NCBI RefSeq assembly: GCF_016790065.1 | Contig: NZ_JAEUPY010000290.1 | Coordinates: 1-39,929 of the forward strand | Origin: Steroidobacter sp. | GTDB taxonomy: Bacteria > Pseudomonadota > Gammaproteobacteria > Steroidobacterales > Steroidobacteraceae | DNA: 39,929 bases | Direction: 5' to 3' | Shown here: positions 36,732 through 39,929 of the stretch, one piece after another | Numbering within the stretch: position 1 is the stretch's first letter | Layout: each line of letters opens with the position of its first letter | The notes under the pieces: generated by a model | The model's input: the letters and a program-made list of their open reading frames with translations, nothing else | Databases searched by the model: none | What the model was told of the DNA's origin: nothing | Made by a program: the position numbers and the translations under genes

Positions 36732-38996
36732 TTAGAAATCCAGCGAAGCGGAGACTACGAACGTCCGCGGCGAACCGAGCACCAAGTAGTTAGAGCCCGC
36801 CGAGCCGCCCACGGAAGACCAGTAGTCTTTGCCGGTCACGTTGTCGACACGAGCGCGGAACGTCAGCGTTTTCTCGCTGAGCTCGAGCGCATAGCGTGCG
36901 CCCAAATCCAGACGAGTCCACGAAGGAATGCTCAGCGTGTTTGCCGCATTGGCTTCTTGCTCACTGGTATAGACCAGGCGTCCGTCGACGCTAAGGCCGT
37001 TGAGCCCGGGCACATCCCAATCCACACCGACGTTCGCTTGAACGTCTGGCACGCCGATCACGGTGTGGCCTTCGTTCACGCCGAACTGAGTCTTGCGATA
37101 CTCGGCGTCGAGGAAGGTCACGCCGCCTAGCACGCGCAGGCTATCCAGCGCCTGGCCGTACCAGCTCAGCTCGATACCTTGATTGAGCTGTTCACCGTCG
37201 TCGCGCACGATGTTGCCAGCAAGAATGGCGGTCGGCTGATTCACACGGAACAGCGCCAGTGTCGCACCGAGAGTGCCGCCGTCGTACTTGGCGCCGACTT
37301 CGTACTGCGTCGACTTGAACGGATCCAACGTCACACCGCCGTTGATCGGCGTCACCACGCCGTTCGGTGTGCTCACCGTCGTCGGTACTTGCGTGCCCTG
37401 AAGCAAACCTTCCGCGTAGTTGCCGTACAGAGAGAACTGATCCGCGATTTTGAACACGATCGCGCCGATGGGCGTCACAGTGTCTTCATCGTAACCGCAG
37501 ATCGGAGTCGCGCCAGCACGCGGCGGCGTGACGCAATTTTCCGCGCCGGTGTTGTAGTTGAACGTGTGCTGTTCCATAACTTGCAATCGCGCACCGAGCG
37601 TCACAAGCAAACGTTCGTCTGCGAACGCCAGCGTATCGGCCACAGCGAAGCTGCTCGTCTTGGTCTCGGTGGTGGTGCGCGGATTGGAAAGCACGCCGCC
37701 GAAGAAAGTGCCGGCCGGAAGCGGCGCCTGTATCGGATTGATGAGGTCGCTAACGATGCTGGTGGTCGGCAGCGCCATCACATAAGCGTTCTTGGAATCC
37801 AGATCGAAGAACGACGCCGAAATGCTGACCCGATGTCCCACCGGTCCGGTGTCGAACTTGAAGCGCACGCCGGTGTCGCCGGTGAACACGAAATCTTCGC
37901 GATAGTTTTCGAACAGGTAAGTAGTGATCCGATTGGGCAATGCTGCTGTCGGGCTGAACGTCGGATTGGCGAGCGCGTTGTGCTCTTCGCTGTCACGAAT
38001 GCCGAGGGCAGCCCACACATCGATGTTGTCGGTGATGTCGAACTCGCCACGCGCCACGCCGAAGAAATCCTTCTCGCTGCTGAACGTCCAGTTCTGGGCG
38101 TAGTTCTTGGTCGAGTCCGGCGCACGGGGAATGGCAGTGGCCGACGGCGTCACGCTCGGGCGCGGCGCGTCGATGTTGTGATCCTGGTAACCGAAGTCAG
38201 CTGAGAAGCGAGCGCGCTCGCCACGATAGTCGACACCGAGTGAGAACATCGAGAGCTGACGTTTCTGGTCCTCGATGGCCATCTCGCCATCGCGACGGAC
38301 CGCATTGGCGCGAATGCCGAAACTATCATCGCCACCGAAGCGACGCGCAAAGTCGGCAGCCGCATAACCGTGGCCGTCGTTTTCGTAGCCGAGGGTCATG
38401 CGATTCAAGTCTGCATCGGGCGCACGTTTGGGCACGAGATTGAAGGATCCGCCGACGCCGCTACCGCCCGGCGCCGCGCCGTTGAGGAAGCTGTTTGCGC
38501 CACGAAATACTTCGACTCGCTCCAGGAATTCAGCAGCGACATATTGACGCGGCAACAAACCATACAAGCCGTTGTAGCCCATGTCGTCCGAATAGACCGG
38601 AAAGCCGCGGACCACATACAACTCTTGGAAGTTGCCGAAACCGCGAGCCACGCGAACGCCGGGATCGCTCTGCACGACGTCGGCGACGCTGCGGGCCTGC
38701 AGGTTGCGCATGAACTCGGCCGTGTAGTTGGTGCTGTTGAACGGCGTGTCCATTACGTCGAGGTTGCCGAACAGACCGACGCGGCCACCGCGGGCCACCT
38801 GGCCGCCGGCATAGTCGGGCGGCAACGAGACTTGCGAGCCGGTGACGATGACGTAATCGATGATTTCGTCGCTCGCGGCGGCGGCGTCTTTCGACTCAGT
38901 CTGAGCAGAAACGTTTTGTGCCGCGAGCAGGCAGGGTACGGCAAGGCTCGACAACAACAATGAACGACACATGCGACGTTCGAGTGCGGCCAGCAT
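36732..38996 (-). CDS. TonB-dependent receptor, siderophore-receptor type
   Basis: A 754-residue outer-membrane transporter. The start at 38996 has GAGG nine bases upstream; an internal ATG eight codons later (38972) is also possible. Signal peptide to about residue 32 (ends NVSAQ), a TonB-box-like DYVIVTGS, plug domain (DVMDTPFNSTNYTAEFMRNL, SVADVVQSDPGVRVARGFGN, YVVRGFPVYSDDMGYNGLYG, LERVEVFRGANSFLNGAAPG, FNLVPKRAPD) and a barrel ending TFVVSASLDF with the terminal Phe. Plug and barrel look complete. No sigma/anti-sigma pair or siderophore synthesis gene is nearby. The downstream neighbour is a secreted propeller/amidohydrolase, so the receptor probably imports the product or substrate of that enzyme rather than a siderophore; this is inference. 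Confidence 0.94.
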   Translation of the reverse strand: MLAALERRMCRSLLLSSLAVPCLLAAQNVSAQTESKDAAAASDEIIDYVIVTGSQVSLPPDYAGGQVARGGRVGLFGNLDVMDTPFNSTNYTAEFMRNLQARSVADVVQSDPGVRVARGFGNFQELYVVRGFPVYSDDMGYNGLYGLLPRQYVAAEFLERVEVFRGANSFLNGAAPGGSGVGGSFNLVPKRAPDADLNRMTLGYENDGHGYAAADFARRFGGDDSFGIRANAVRRDGEMAIEDQKRQLSMFSLGVDYRGERARFSADFGYQDHNIDAPRPSVTPSATAIPRAPDSTKNYAQNWTFSSEKDFFGVARGEFDITDNIDVWAALGIRDSEEHNALANPTFSPTAALPNRITTYLFENYREDFVFTGDTGVRFKFDTGPVGHRVSISASFFDLDSKNAYVMALPTTSIVSDLINPIQAPLPAGTFFGGVLSNPRTTTETKTSSFAVADTLAFADERLLVTLGARLQVMEQHTFNYNTGAENCVTPPRAGATPICGYDEDTVTPIGAIVFKIADQFSLYGNYAEGLLQGTQVPTTVSTPNGVVTPINGGVTLDPFKSTQYEVGAKYDGGTLGATLALFRVNQPTAILAGNIVRDDGEQLNQGIELSWYGQALDSLRVLGGVTFLDAEYRKTQFGVNEGHTVIGVPDVQANVGVDWDVPGLNGLSVDGRLVYTSEQEANAANTLSIPSWTRLDLGARYALELSEKTLTFRARVDNVTGKDYWSSVGGSAGSNYLVLGSPRTFVVSASLDF

Positions 38997-39347
38997 GGGA
39001 GTAATCCTCTTAATGAAACGGGACGACCAGATACGAAGCAGCGCGTGACCAGGCGCACTGCATGGCCGAGAGTAGAATTACTGTGAATTGGATCAAGTTA
39101 TAAGGATATGCGCGGCGTCGAGTTGCACCGAGGCCGTGCGTTCGCTGCAAAGCGCCGCCCGTTCCGAGTGCTTATACGACTGGTAATGAGCACTTAAGGC
39201 GGCGCCCCATCGAGTTTTTGCCCGCTTTTTGTAACTGCGACATTTGGGATGCGTGTCGCATTGGTAGCGGGAAACTCGCACCGCTGTGGCCTCAACCTCG
39301 GCCGTCGCGGACCGACACAGCGACTAACAATTCTTGGTCCCGAACCC
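38997..39347. promoter_or_regulatory. Divergent gap between TonB receptor and chemotaxis-receptor genes
   Basis: 351 bases without a convincing gene. It must hold promoters for both directions. An AT-rich patch (39070-39110) sits just upstream of the receptor, but no clear -35/-10 pair or Fur box is visible to me. An interrupted palindrome, AGTGCTTA (39167-39174)/TGAGCACT (39187-39194), 7 of 8 matching, is the only marked symmetry. No sigma-28-type box was found before the chemotaxis gene. Confidence 0.4.
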
Positions 39348-39929
39348 ATGACTGCAGCCAACCCGCATTCAGCGATGCATGCGATTCACGCCCGCGCCGA
39401 CCGCCTCATGGTCGGGGTGCTGGCCGGGTTGCTGGTCTTCACCTTTGCCTTGGCGCCTCAGTACGACACCTGGCACTGGGCATTCCTGATCGGCCTGCCG
39501 GCGGCGCTGATCCCCGGCGCGTTCGCGTTCATCTATCCCGGCTCGCTGTTGACGCGCTTGAGCGTGGCCGCGTCGTTGATGGTGTTCTGCGCGCTCAACA
39601 TCCATCAGGCTTTCGGCCTGACCGAGCTGCACTTCGGCATTTTCGTGCTGCTCGCGTTTCTGCTGTGTTATCGCGATTGGCGGCCCATCGTCATGGCGGC
39701 CGGTGTGGCCGCCGTGCACCACCTGTCGTTCTATTATTTTCAGGAGCTCGGCTATGGGGTGATGTGTTTCACCAAGCCCAGCTTGGGCATCGTGCTCAGT
39801 CACGCAGCCTATGTCGTCGCCGAGACGGTGGTGCTCTCCTACCTTGCTTACATGTTGCGCGCCGAGAGTTTGCAAGCCGCCGAGCTGCAAAGGCTGGTAG
39901 AAGCGATGGATCGCCACGGCACCATCGAT
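39348..39929 (+). CDS. Membrane sensor domain of a methyl-accepting chemotaxis protein (3' truncated by window)
   Basis: The frame from the ATG at 39348 stays open for 194 codons to the window edge. It encodes six hydrophobic helices (about 20-37, 49-70, 75-95, 100-117, 120-139, 152-178) with short loops. The segment LTELHFGIFVLLAFLLCYRD followed by WRPIVMAAGVAAVHHLSFYYFQE matches a membrane sensor module found at the N-terminus of some chemoreceptors, where a [V]HHLxFxxxQ motif is conserved. The signalling domain should follow outside the window. After the last helix begins an amphipathic region (LRAESLQAAELQRLVEAMDR), as expected of a HAMP or linker. The start has no strong ribosome-binding site. 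The signal sensed is unknown. Confidence 0.8.
   Translation, partial: MTAANPHSAMHAIHARADRLMVGVLAGLLVFTFALAPQYDTWHWAFLIGLPAALIPGAFAFIYPGSLLTRLSVAASLMVFCALNIHQAFGLTELHFGIFVLLAFLLCYRDWRPIVMAAGVAAVHHLSFYYFQELGYGVMCFTKPSLGIVLSHAAYVVAETVVLSYLAYMLRAESLQAAELQRLVEAMDRHGTID

Noticed and set aside
38997-39110. Fur box before the second TonB receptor
   Set aside because: An AT-rich patch is present, but it does not resemble the GATAATGATAATCATTATC consensus.
39369-39917. 182-codon minus-strand frame at the window end
   Set aside because: Its translation is Gln/Arg/His/Glu-rich without a domain, while the plus strand encodes a six-helix chemoreceptor domain that runs off the edge.

Overview
The window is GC-rich chromosomal DNA from a Gram-negative bacterium, most likely a gammaproteobacterium of the Steroidobacter/Nevskia/Xanthomonas type. 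I infer this from the gene set, not from a marker gene: two TonB-dependent receptors, a MacAB-type efflux pump with a NodT-family outer-membrane factor, cysD with a fused cysNC, a histidine-tailed SlyD, glmU next to glmS, and a six-helix chemotaxis-receptor membrane domain. There is no rRNA, tRNA, insertion sequence, prophage or CRISPR array.

Layout. (1) 6-8169, all minus strand: outer-membrane factor, periplasmic adaptor, ABC ATPase and ABC permease (a complete split-MacB tripartite pump), then glutathione-dependent formaldehyde detoxification (frmA, fghA) and a Bcr/CflA-type drug exporter. (2) 8477-12114, plus strand: sulfate activation (cysD, cysNC, cysQ). (3) 12105-13113, minus: a 63-residue membrane protein and an exported protein of unknown function. 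(4) 13191-15141, plus: leuA behind a 250-base leader with a predicted promoter, a leucine-rich leader peptide that appears to be translated from a leaderless transcript, and a C-rich, rut-like stretch. (5) 15176-17236, minus: a CBS-pair protein, a DUF2934 protein, SlyD and a GFA-fold protein.

(6) 17260-28049 is the most distinctive block. A minus-strand set of hydantoinase/oxoprolinase-like ATPase, DUF917 protein, NCS1 permease, TonB-dependent receptor and lipoprotein amidohydrolase is divergent from an 899-residue MalT-like LuxR regulator. It reads as a complete outer-membrane-to-cytoplasm route for a hydantoin-like or related N-heterocyclic compound; the substrate is unknown. (7) 28086-29801, plus: a hipBA toxin-antitoxin module whose promoter lies in a 72-base AT-rich dyad and probably yields a leaderless mRNA. 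(8) 29820-33186, minus: glmU and glmS (UDP-GlcNAc synthesis). (9) 33320-38996, minus: a second TonB-dependent receptor followed by an 1102-residue exported beta-propeller/amidohydrolase fusion. (10) 39348 to the end, plus: the membrane part of a chemotaxis receptor cut by the window edge.

The receptor-then-amidohydrolase order occurs twice (blocks 6 and 9), suggesting a lifestyle based on importing and hydrolysing cyclic amides or peptide-like compounds. The points most worth following up are the DUF917/hydantoinase/TonB locus, the leuA leader, the hipBA dyad and the propeller-amidohydrolase pair.
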